A stretch of 64,000 nucleotides of DNA from Edolisoma coerulescens (taxonomy: Eukaryota > Chordata > Aves > Passeriformes > Campephagidae), in NCBI GenBank assembly GCA_013397115.1, contig VWZW01006278.1, positions 310,001 through 374,000 of the forward strand, in the 5' to 3' direction. Of this stretch, positions 19,931 through 31,900 are shown one piece after another. Position 1 is the stretch's first letter, and every line of letters begins with the position of its first letter. The position numbers and the translations under genes were made by a program. The notes under the pieces were generated by a model. The model worked only from the letters and a program-made list of their open reading frames with translations, had not been told where the DNA came from and ran no database searches.

Positions 19931-22900
19931 CTGTTTTAAAATAAGTGGATTTAGAACATTTAAAGTGGCAATAGCACTATGACTGCTAGTGATACATATT
20001 TGATTTCAAGTTACTGTGTTTCTGAGAAGCGGAAATTCCACATCTGTCCTCACTACATAACAATGCACCCAATCTGGATATGCCACAGGCAGTAAAATGC
20101 ATTTTAATGAGGCTGGAATGTTGGTGTAGAATACAGGCATGAATGTCAATTCCATCTTCAGGTTATTCAAGGGATGTTATGACCTTCCTTCGCAGTGCCT
20201 CGTACTCTTCTGCAAGTGTTCAGGCCAGGTTGGATGGAGCTTTGAGCAACCTGATCTAATGGGAGGTGTCCCTGCCTACATCAGGGGATGTAGATGGTCT
20301 TTAAGGTCCCTTCAACCCAAACCATTCTTTGATTTCATGGGAAGTATGTGAAAACACCAAAAGCAGTTTTATATTATTGCAACAATTCCTAGCACCTGCT
20401 AGAAGGAGTAAAACATTCCTTTTGTATCTCTGGTAGTGTTGCTGACTGTGGTAATTAACAGTGGTAAGCTAAGTTAAATAACACTCATGACTGGAGAATA
20501 TTATTTTGCAATTTATACCTTCTGTAATGCTGCATCAATTTCTTTTTGTTCAAACTGCATGCGTAGTAATTTCTGTTCCTCAATCCTCCTCTGCTCCTCT
20601 TCTTCTCTGGCTCTTGCCATTTGCTCAAAACGAGCCTTCATGTTTACTTTGTGGGTAAATGGAGCCTCAGATTTCTTGGCTGGTGTCACATCCACATTTT
20701 CATCCTTGGGGAAAAAATAATTAAAAACAGGACTTAACTATTATTTATTACCTTTGACATATATATGATAGTAAAACTAATTTTGTATTCCCAGAGGTTT
20801 TTTTAACTGAGCAAAGCCACAGAGAAACCTGGTTTTTTTCAGAGGTTTGTTTAATATTGATTGTAGGGTAAGTCTCGTAATAGTTCATCCCAGGGATAGG
20901 ACAGGATTTCTTCGAACGTAATTTCAAAAATGATGGTTAAAAAAATACTCCTAAAGTTTTATTCATAGCGAAATTGAGCACTTCTTGGCCATTCTAAATC
21001 CTCAGTGACTGGAGTTTTATGCCATTGATATTAGCATAGGTTCAACACCTAACATGGTTGACCTTATGAAAATAATTAGTGTCAGTCATTAAATTAAACG
21101 CTCAAAAACAGGACAGGCTTTGAGCTGATGCTGAACTGAGTGATGTGGAGAAGAGCCAGAATGGGGCTCAGATCAGGCTTGGTACCATTAAAATTTTATG
21201 TCCTGTCACAAAAGTTCACACTGGGCTTCTGGATCACAGACTACTTTGTTGATGGGCTACACTGATAGCTCCATATCCTGGGGTTTCCCCTCTGAAAAAC
21301 TGAAGGTTCTGGTCTGAAGTATAGATAAGTAGGCATCCTCTTCTGCTCTACGCAATGAGTATATGTAACAGAGACTTGATCTTCAGATGGTATTGTTTGG
21401 GTTTGGTAATTGAGAGTGATGAAAATGAATTAAGAGCTCAGAAGGAGAAGAAATTCAAGTGATGATTAATAGATAATTCTCAGACATAGATGTTTTAAAC
21501 CCTCAGACTGGCAGGTTTCAGATTAAGATGCTGAACTGAGGGCTTTGAGCAGAAAAGCAGATCTCTGCTTGACCAACGACTGATAATAAACTGGTGCTGT
21601 TTCTTTTAGGGATGCTGAGGTGTGATATCCTTAAGCATCCAAAGGAGGGAAGAGGAAAGAAGGGAAAACATAATTTTGGAAACAGAGCAAAATTTGATGA
21701 AAGCAGCAGCATTGTCCACTCCTGGATCATTAGTGTGCTGGTTAAGTATATCATTAACATACACAGAATGCAACTTACCTCTTGAAATTTTTCAGCTTCC
21801 CTTTCTCTTATTTCTTCATCCATTGCTCTTCTCTTTGCTCTCTCTTCTTCAATCTTCTTCTGTATTTCTTCTTGAGACAATTGTCCTATTTTTTCAAACT
21901 TGCTTTTTAAGTTCTTTGCCTGAATAGAACCACTTCTTTTTAGCTTCATTAATTCTTCATATTCTTTGCTTAGCTCAAAAGTTTCAGACTCTTCTTCCAG
22001 CTGTTCAGAAATTACAGAATGTGTAAGATGGAAAATGCCCTCATTATTTTTACTACCTGTTCTGCCCACAGATGGTATAATTCAATACATTACAGTTCTC
22101 TTAGTTATTTGAAATCAGTACAGAGACCTTTCCTCTGTAAATTATTTTTTTCCTTGCTGTCTCATGATGAATGTATTTGTATCATAACTAGATACAGAGT
22201 TTAAAATACCTTGCTTGAATATGCCCTTTGTTCAAGGGTTGCTGTCAATAAACTGCCCTTCATGGACTCAGAAAACCAGACACAGACCAATACAAAAAAC
22301 TTACTTATCCAGAATCCAAAATTCACCTCTACTTACTTGCAATATGAAGTAATCCTCTAAAATACAGCTATTTTGTTAAACAAAAAAATACTGCCTTTTT
22401 TATCTTTTTTTAATTCAATAAAAAGTAAATGACATTTCAGGATGTGGCTGGAAAAGGGCAGCTGTGGATTCTGTAGTCAAACCACATCTGAAGCTGTAAT
22501 TATTGGTATTTTTTTCCCTCCTTTTATGACCCCTGGCTGATAGTAAAGATGTCCATGCATTTTAGCTGCATGTCCCTGTCTCTCCCTGCTTCCCCAGGAT
22601 TAGTTGAGAACATCACAAGCTAGAGCCTTTATTACTTGCTCGAGCTTTGCCACAAATTGATGTAGTTCTCTAACACTCAGAAGGGAATAATGAAGAATTG
22701 CCACCCACAGCCAAACTGAAGTGTAAAGTTCATGAATGTGATGTTTTGAACATTTGGGATTTAAAGCAGATTTTGTGTGTAATTTTTAAAATCGACTCTG
22801 ACAGTCTTCAAACTCTTGATACACCAATTAGGAAAAAGTTGAGCCCACTGTATTTCTTTTCTCATTAGGTAGCGCAGTATTTCCCTTAGGAAAAGCAAGA

Positions 22901-25900
22901 ATTTTGCCCTTTCCTACTTTTATTTTTCTATTGTCTTTTGGAAACTAGATATTTCTGTTTTCCCAGTATCATAAATACTACCTAATCATTTTAGTAATAC
23001 TCCAGAATTCTCAGAAATTACTGCAAAACCAAGTTACAAATTTGTAACTGTACTTACTTCTAAGGTGGCGAGAGATAAACACATTTTCCTGGTATATTAG
23101 TGATAAAAATATCATTATATTCAATGCTTTAAAAACAAGCTTTTCTATTTTTCTTTCCTTTCTCCTAATGTTGAATGTATTAACTTAAAATTTCTTTCAA
23201 AGGAATTTTTATTTACAGTCCTAAACTTTGAGATTTTAGTAGTTAGCTGATCTATTTAATTTTTTTCAGAGCATGCTTAAGGTACAGTTTTATGTACAAA
23301 CCTGGCCCATTTCTTGTCTCAGCTGTTGAAATTCTTGCCTTTCCATTTCCAACTTTTGCCTACGCTCTTCTTCTGTGCGCCTCTTTTCTTCTTCCATTTT
23401 TTGTCTCAGCAACTCCTCAAAATTAATTTCCAGTTTACCAGGTATGAGAGATTCTTGAGAAAAGGTTTTAAACATTTCTGGTGATTCATCATCCAGCACC
23501 TGCTGGAAATTCAGAGCATTAATTATATCTGTGATGAAATCACAGCAGTATTCAGACACTTCTGGTACATAAAGATAAGCGACTACTTTGTCACGTCTGC
23601 CCCAGTACAGAAAGGTGCACTGTGCCAATGTGGGTATTCCTCTAATGTTGTGAGAGGGAGTGGTTTGGGGGGGTTGTGTTTGACTTTAACTACAATGCTG
23701 AACTTCTATAATGAAGATGAAGGTGTTTTTCTAAAAAGCAGTATATCCCTCTGCGGGGGAGGATGCCCTCTAAATGCACCTTTAGGACGTGAAGCAATTC
23801 ATTTGTGTTTACTTCAGACCATCATTAGACAAAATGTTTGTGTTTAAATGTCATTGCTCTTAATGCTGAAGTACATTTATCTGTAATCTTTTCTTAAGCA
23901 ATCTGAATTTTATTCCTGTTCTAAAGCACTATTAGTATTCCCAGTAAGGATAACTGAACAGAACATTCAGAAGCTCTTCTTTGTGCACAAACTGTTATGC
24001 AAAGTTACGTGGCCAGTTTATTGGTTTATACACCCACCAGCAAGGGTTTACTGCTTTCCCTATCCTTTTCTGGCTTCAGAGCAGGGTTAGGCTTGGTTTG
24101 CATTAGGAGCAGCTGGCCTGTCTTTTAGACTAATTCGTAAGACTGTAGGGTCTAGGAAAGGCAGTTTTCATTACTTCCAAAGCAGGAAGTGTAGGAACTA
24201 ATATTTTATCAGACTGAATGTGTTGAAGTACTAAAATACGAAGCTGAACACTGCAAAAGCAGCCAGTAGTGACAATGAGTTATGCAGGAATTTTTAAAGT
24301 GAGTTTGTGATAAAACTTACATGAATGTATGTTTGTGCATGTAACTATATAAACTTACTAACAGAGATTGTCTCAACAGGAATGTTCTGTAGGTAAAGGT
24401 GAGGTGAGGTACTGATCAGGTACTGAACTGGAGGGTGATGTGGCTTACGGCACTATTTAATCATGTTTGAAAGGCCTTGTGGCAAACCTGGAAGAGCTCA
24501 GTGTGCTCTAAATTGTAGCCATTTCCACCAACAGTAATCAGTCAAATGCTAGAAGTAATTAAAGGGGCAACATTTCCATTTGAGAAAGTGTTCTGACTAC
24601 AAAGGCACAGAAGACAGACATCTCTAAAAGAGCCTTTGGCGCTACTTTTCTATTTATTGCTACTTACTGCCATTGTAACCCACACGTTTCAGTGCTGTTG
24701 GTGTCATCTTGGTTCATACCACCCTCTTGACTTACTTTGTCCATATCCTCTTTATTTGCCCCAGCTCTTTCAGTAGTTTTGTAGCCCAATCTCACTCTAA
24801 ATTCTGTTCTCTACGGATGTTACTCAGATTCTCCTTCTGAGTAAGCTTACAGCTGGACTTCAGCACCACCATTCCTTCCATTCTTCATTTGTTTTGTGTA
24901 ATATGAGCATATTTGTTGAAATTGTGTTACAGAGAAGTGAAGTCAAAAAACAAAGCTGTGAACTCCTTCCTATAACAAAAACAATACTGCATCGTTTTCA
25001 GAGGCTACCCATGACTAAGTTAGTAAAGAAACATGAAAGTCTCTTGCTGGTGATGCATTGTTTCATTAGCATCAATTCAGAATTTGCCCACAAGTGTTCG
25101 AAAGCTGTGCATGTGAGCAAGCACTGGTAGCTGTCTTTGTATTTCTGACCGAGTTATGAAAAAACAGCAAGCTGCCTTCTCCCTGGTTAAAAAGCACAAA
25201 GATTCAGCTGAGTTGTGTGATGTACAAAACCCCTGTGGTTAGTTCAGTAAATATTTTAGCCATATTTTGTGAAATCAGGCTATACTTTTTTTTTCTGCAA
25301 AGTGGAAACAGTTGGTTGTGAGGAACATTCAACAACCATGGTTTGCAACACAGTCAACAAATATTCAGAGGGCAAACAGGGAAAGAATTTTTATTTGTGC
25401 TAAGACAGGTTGTTTTTGCAGTCTCTACTAGAAAAAGACTGATGGGGATGAGAGACAATTGCGTCAGTGTAAAAGTGATCACACTGACACTGAGGAGCGT
25501 GGAAACAGCACAAGAAAATGTGAAATAGGGAGACCCAAAAGGAGGTGGCATCTGTGTTTTCCAGCCACAATACTACCATTTCTCTGTGTGTATACTTCCA
25601 AAACTAAATTACAATGAATGAACATTAAAAAGTTCCTAGAATAACAGCTTCACGTACATTTTTACTGCCTTTGAAAGAGAGGACTTTTACATTTTTAAAC
25701 ATTTTAGGACATATCTGCATTGCTGCTACATTTTGTAGCCATGGAAAATAAGGAAGACAGAGGGTTGTATTCTGTTACAAGTAGTAGAAAATTTGTATTC
25801 AGAATGCTACTTAACAGAAAACTTTAAAGTACATAAATGCTGAAAATATATTTCAGTAATTTTTTAAATTACAGGCCACTTTCACTGTCTGAAGGTAGAG

Positions 25901-28900
25901 CAGTCACAGTCTGTGCTGCATCTGGTGGATTAAACTCTGTTTATCAGTGAGATTTTTCTTGCCTGGACACTTGAATTTAGTTTCTTACTACACTGAGGCC
26001 AAAAGAAGAGTTTCTCAAGAAAGCAGGAAAAAACAGAAGCAGCTCATACTTTCTGTGCTTCCTTTAGTTCTCTACTGCCTTTTCATAAGAAATGTAGTGG
26101 CAGAAGTCTCCAGTAGCGGTTTTTTGTTGGTTTGGGGGTATTTTTAAGTGTTTTTAGATTTTATTTTCTTTATTTGGAGATACAGACAGCCACTATTTTT
26201 CTGTACAGTATCAAATTAAATTTACATTGTAGCTTCTCTAGGTAGTCTTTCAGCACACAGGTCTTGTCTTTGGCCCAATTTCCAGGCAGAGGGAGCGCCA
26301 CCAGCAATATCAGTACTCATACAAAGTTTTCATTTCTCTCCCAAGTATTGCTTTGAGTGATTACAAAAATGTTATTGGGCATGCACTTTGTCTTTCCCTT
26401 ATTCAACCACAGAGGACAATAGAGGAAGATGCTACCAGATGACTGGGTTATTCCACAGTTCTGGATTGGCATGTCCTGCCCTCCCTTTTCAAACAAACAC
26501 TACTTAGTTCTAGTTTATATCTGTGTCATTTAATACTGTATTTCCTGATATCCACCAATAAGTAACTGGCTTATACCCAAAAGCCTGCTGAATCTTGAGG
26601 TGGTTGGAATGAGTATGAAGACCACAGTTAAACGCACTGTGGCTATTTTTTTTTTAATATAAATAATAGTTGCCACCCTCTGAAACTGAGCATCTTTCTC
26701 TGCTTTCAGGTAGTGTATGTGAGTCCTAAGCCTCTGAAAATTTGTCTCCCGTACAATCCTAACTCAAACTTTAGGAGTCCTTGCATATGAGAGAAATCTG
26801 TATTTGTCAAGGGAAGATAGTGTTGCAAAGTTTTCTAATGGTAAACGCCACAAGTTATTTTTTGTTTTTCTCTGAACAAGCATTAAAAACATCAAGTAGC
26901 TGGGTTCAGCCTTCTTAATTTTTCCTCCCTAAAGAGCCACAGATAACTGGAAGATTTGTACCTGTAGTGAGCATTTTTCTACTGTGCCATTAATTGTGAT
27001 TTAGCAGTAAGAGATGATTGGTGGACACACTGTAAAGGTAGGGAGATAAACTTGGAGCTATAAAAGAATTTGCTCTCCCAAAAAAGCCCAGAACAAGAAA
27101 CCCTTCTTGTGAAAATGTTTCGCTTCCCATGTTTGTTGCATCTAGCATAATAATACCCACTGGATATAATACCTGGTTTTGACTAAATTACCTGAAATCC
27201 TCTCTAGGCTTGCTGTGAGGAGGGATTGTTCTCTGATGATTTTGATAAATTGACTAGTTTACCCCATTACCTTCTAATAAATAGTAAGGTGAACTAATTA
27301 ATGAAGGAGTAGAAGCATGTATTCCTAACTTTATTTAAAGCTTTTTCCCAGCTTCTTTCCAGTTTGAGATTTAGATTTAAATTCTATGCTAAACCAAAAT
27401 ACCATACCATGTTCTTCCTTGCTTCAGCAAATGCTCTTTTCTCCTCTTCTATGCGTCGTCGTGCATCCTCTTCTGCTTTCCTCTTTTCCTCTTCTCTCCT
27501 CTGTCTTTCTATCTCCTCAAAACTGAGTCTGAGTTTACCAGGGCGGAATTCTTTAACAGCATTTTCAGATTCTTCATCGCCATCTTCATTTATCTTAAAG
27601 AGAATAGGGAGAGGAAAATGTAAAAAGCATTTACCCAAACAAAAAAATATCCTTTGTAGTAAATAAATACTCTATGCTTTCTGATCTTTTATAAATATTA
27701 TTTTCTCCTTGGGGAAAAAAATGTATCAAGAGTTAGGTTCCTATGAGAAACATTTTAATCTTTGTTTCAGCCAGGGGAGGGAGAAATTTTCAGTATCCTA
27801 CATGTAGCTTTTATAATTTTTAAAAATCTGTTGAGTGTGTAATTCAAAGAACAATGTGTTATCAGGAAGAGGCTGAACAGTTAAGTACATACTTTATGGT
27901 CTCAGTTTTGGATCATTTACTGTAAATCACTCTCTAGTCACTTTATTTATATCGCTTTCATAGACATTTATACCATCAAGTCTTTTTGTTTGTAGAGAAA
28001 TTGCTTCCATCAGTGCACCAGTTAAAGAAATGCTGTAGAGTCTTATAGCAAAACTGAATCAATTAGTATTTTGCTATTGTTCCAGACTGAGATTTTTGTT
28101 TCTTTTCTTTTTAGACATTTAATCATCACTGAAGAAAAGGAATTGAGATACTCTGATCTCTTTACTATAGCTTCTCTCCAGTGAACACTCACCTGCTAAG
28201 AGAAGCCTGTGGTTTGCAAACTGCAATCAAGAACTGCTTTCAGAGGACATCCGAGAGTACTTTATCTGTTAGTGGAGGAAGTGGACTGGGAACTGTCAGA
28301 GTACTGATAATCCAGATCTCTATACTGTGCCCAGCCCTGGGACTGGTATGTGGGGTAGCCCATTAGGGAATTAGAGAAATCTTTTATTTGAAATTCATAA
28401 GGGAAAAAAAATTAAAGAATCTAAGGAAATTAACTGCTGAATTCTTAAGAAAAATGTTTACTTCAAATTTTGACAACCACTGGTCAGCAGGTACAGCTGC
28501 ACGTTAGAAAATTTCTTTTGATGTGGAGAATTTGTAAATTATTTCATATTACTTGATAAATAAATGCATTAACATAAGGAAGAGAGATGCGGACTAATCT
28601 TCAGTTAGAACACATAAGTGACTTTTTGAAGTTCACTCTCCTTCAGTTTCTTCCCTCTTCTCCTTCACTAGAATCCCTTGCCCAAACAAAATCCCAAACA
28701 GAAACAAAAAAGAAAAAAGTGCATTATTGACAAGGCAATGTTATAAAAGTGCATTAATGGCAAGGTTATTGGTGTGAAACAACAGTGATTTATTGGAGGT
28801 GGAGATGAAGTAAACTACAATTTGGGTATCTGCCTAAACCTAGAACTCTCTCAATATGGACCAGTTGGGAATTTGTTTGTTTCAGATTTCTAGAAGTTCT

Positions 28901-31900
28901 GTGTTGTTGGTTTTGTTTCTTTCTGTAGAATATAAATGTCTTGAATGTTTTTGAAATATAATCAAAATAGTGATCTAGAACTGTTTTTCCAAGACTGTTC
29001 ATGCATAATTGTACTCTGTTAAAGCTAGAAAATTCCTATAAATAATATTTTCCAAGTTTTTATGTAAGATTAAAATCTCATTTCTTGTTAATCTTGTTTG
29101 TATGTGGATTTTGTATGTGAATTGACAAAGTCATAGTGATCATGACTGAACAGAGGAAATGTGTTCAAATACTTTAAAAATGCTATTGGAACTGGAGTAT
29201 GGTAAAGTGAGGAAATACAGAACTAAGCTATCTGGTTGTCTTTGGTTAATGCTAAGTGTATGATTCCTTCAGTATGATCAAAGAACAAGCTCTAGTGAGG
29301 TCTGTTTATATCTAATACAGCTCTGATTTGTGATAAAGAACACATATGGACGCACTTTTCCAAGTAATATAAAACAGGATCTGTGAGCTGCATTTCTGAC
29401 TGTTTGGGGGACTTTATCTCGTAATTTATAGTATCTTGTTGTCAATGTCAGTACGTACAAGAGAGCTGATCTTTTTTTTGCCTTTCTTCATAAGAGAAGA
29501 GTTGTAATTGATCTATATTTCTATCACATTTACAAATAAATACGGGGATAAGAAATAGCATTCTGTTACTACGGAATGTTTGCATCAAAAACTGGTTACT
29601 GAACCATCTGCAGCACTACTTCAGAACAGAACAGCCAGCTACTCATCTCCTTGAAGGCTTACAGCTTTAGATACTACAGAGTGTAGACAGAAAATCTACT
29701 AAGTTGCTGGCAAAATCAAAACACCTGTATTTCTTGGGTTTACTGAAAGAATATCTAAAGTATTATGCCAGTGTGATTACTGAGTGAGAGCAAAGGTCAA
29801 AAATGTCTTTCAAAAATTCATTTTCGGACTCTTAACAGCTTGAAATAAAGCTGAGGAATAAGAAAAAAGAAGAATCACATAGAGGAAAGAATGCAAAAGC
29901 ATATCCTATGTGCAAATTCTGTACCAACATGAACATAATGTGTACTCACCATTCGCTGTCTGGCTTCTTCAAAGGCACGCTTCTCCTCTTCCAGACGCTG
30001 CCTTGCTTCTTCCTCTGCTTGCCGCCTTTGATTCTCCTGTCTTTGTCTTTCCAGTTCTTCAAATGTGACTTTCAGCTTACCAGGAGACAGAGGCTCTTGA
30101 GTTTCACTGTGTTCATTTTCACCCTGTGTAAGAAAAATGAAACGGTCATATCTTAAGGCAGTAAATATCTATTATATAGGTATTTCTGGATGACTGGTTT
30201 ACCTTGACAAATGAAAGGCACTTGGGTTCCTTAAGGAGTTGCTTTTGTTCCTCATATTTTAGCTTCATTTCTTCGTCCTGTGTCTTTCTTTGTTCTGCTC
30301 TCTCCTTTCCTGTGTTCTCAGAGTTTATTTTCATCTTCCCAGGTGTCCTGGTGCTTTTTACAGGCACTACTGTAACTAGCAGTGAATCATCCCCTTCCTG
30401 TCCAAAAAGATATTTATTATATTTTCATGAAACTTGACTTCTAGATAGACTCATTTCTTAATGAAACTGATGTTTTAACCTGTGTGCACCAAAGCTTCCA
30501 AAAGATTTACTTGTATTGAGTATTAACCACAAGAATAAATCCATCTGCCTGTGGCAGTCCCTAGTTTTCTTCTAATATCTGAAGAGTATCAAGACTGAAC
30601 TATATTTTAAACATAACTGCTGGCAAATTCCTTAACTTCTTTATAGATTTCCATTAACTGTTAGCTGTAAAAACTCAAGGTTTGGAAAAGAACTTTGAAT
30701 AGACAGCAATTGTAACCACACTCTACTTCCAGTCTTTACATTAGTTATGTAAATGATAATAAACTGTGGCTGGAATAAGCCAATAGCTCAATAGAGAAAT
30801 GTGTAATTTGTAATTTCTAATATGTAATTTGTCAGGTATAGTAATTGTTTTTTGAAGGATGTTGCTGCTTCACATCTATTTTTACAACTTATTTGCCAAA
30901 ATATATTTTACCTATGCTTTTTTCAAACTGTCAAATAAGTTAAAACTGGTGAATTTGGGGGTTTAGTTTTTTCTTTCCAAACTGTAGTAGGAGTGTGATT
31001 TTCTTGTGTTAGTGAAAGACAGTAGGACCCTTGGACCCAGCTTTTTGAAATTGAACATTTATTTGCAAGACTTAAAATCAAAACCCATATGGTAAATTAG
31101 TAAAAAAAAATTAAAAAGTTAACTGAGTGAGGTGTTCAAACATCTGTATATGGTCAGAATCCCCCTTTAATTTCAAGTTTAAGGCAAAGAGCTTTTAAGA
31201 TAATTCTTTGCAAAGCCAGAGGACTTAAAAAGTACCATTCCCAATATATTTCAAATAATTCAGGTGGCTTTGAATATTTGCATTTTAGATGTTTTTAACT
31301 AACCACAAAGTATTCATGGTCCAGGTTCTGTTTCAGACTTCAGTATATTGATTTCAAGTACAGATATAGTTCCATATGCATTAAAAAATTGTTAGCTCCT
31401 TGGTTGAACTTTAATTAGGTATTTATGTGCTGTTTTCTAAGTTTTCCCAACCCAAATTACAATAATAAAACAAAGTGAATAAAAATGTAGGTGAACATTT
31501 CTTTAAAAAAATCTGATTACCTCAGCTGCTGATTCAGTTCCCGTATTGTTAAAGTCATCAATCTATTAAATGAGAATTTCATATGATTACATTAATTTGG
31601 CTCTTTGCCTTAGAGTTGCAAACATAGAACTGGAAATTCTTTTTGTATCAGTGATATGTATGTAGCACATAAATTCACAGAGACGGTAACGGCTGAACCT
31701 CTGCTGGAATACTTCAGTTAGGTCAGCTTGTCGAGGAAGAGGCAACAAGACGTAAAACATTCCACACAGAGTCTGCTAAAGCATTCTCAACACAGTGCTG
31801 AACCAACAACAGTACTTGAGATGTCCATTCTTCATTTAAACATTCCAGAATTGTGTAAAAAAAAATTTAAACAAAAAATCCAAAGCAAAGTCATTCATTA

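Noticed and set aside
31680..31830. Possible LTR fragment
   Set aside because: A vague resemblance to passerine LTR phrases in reverse, without enough matching sequence to call.
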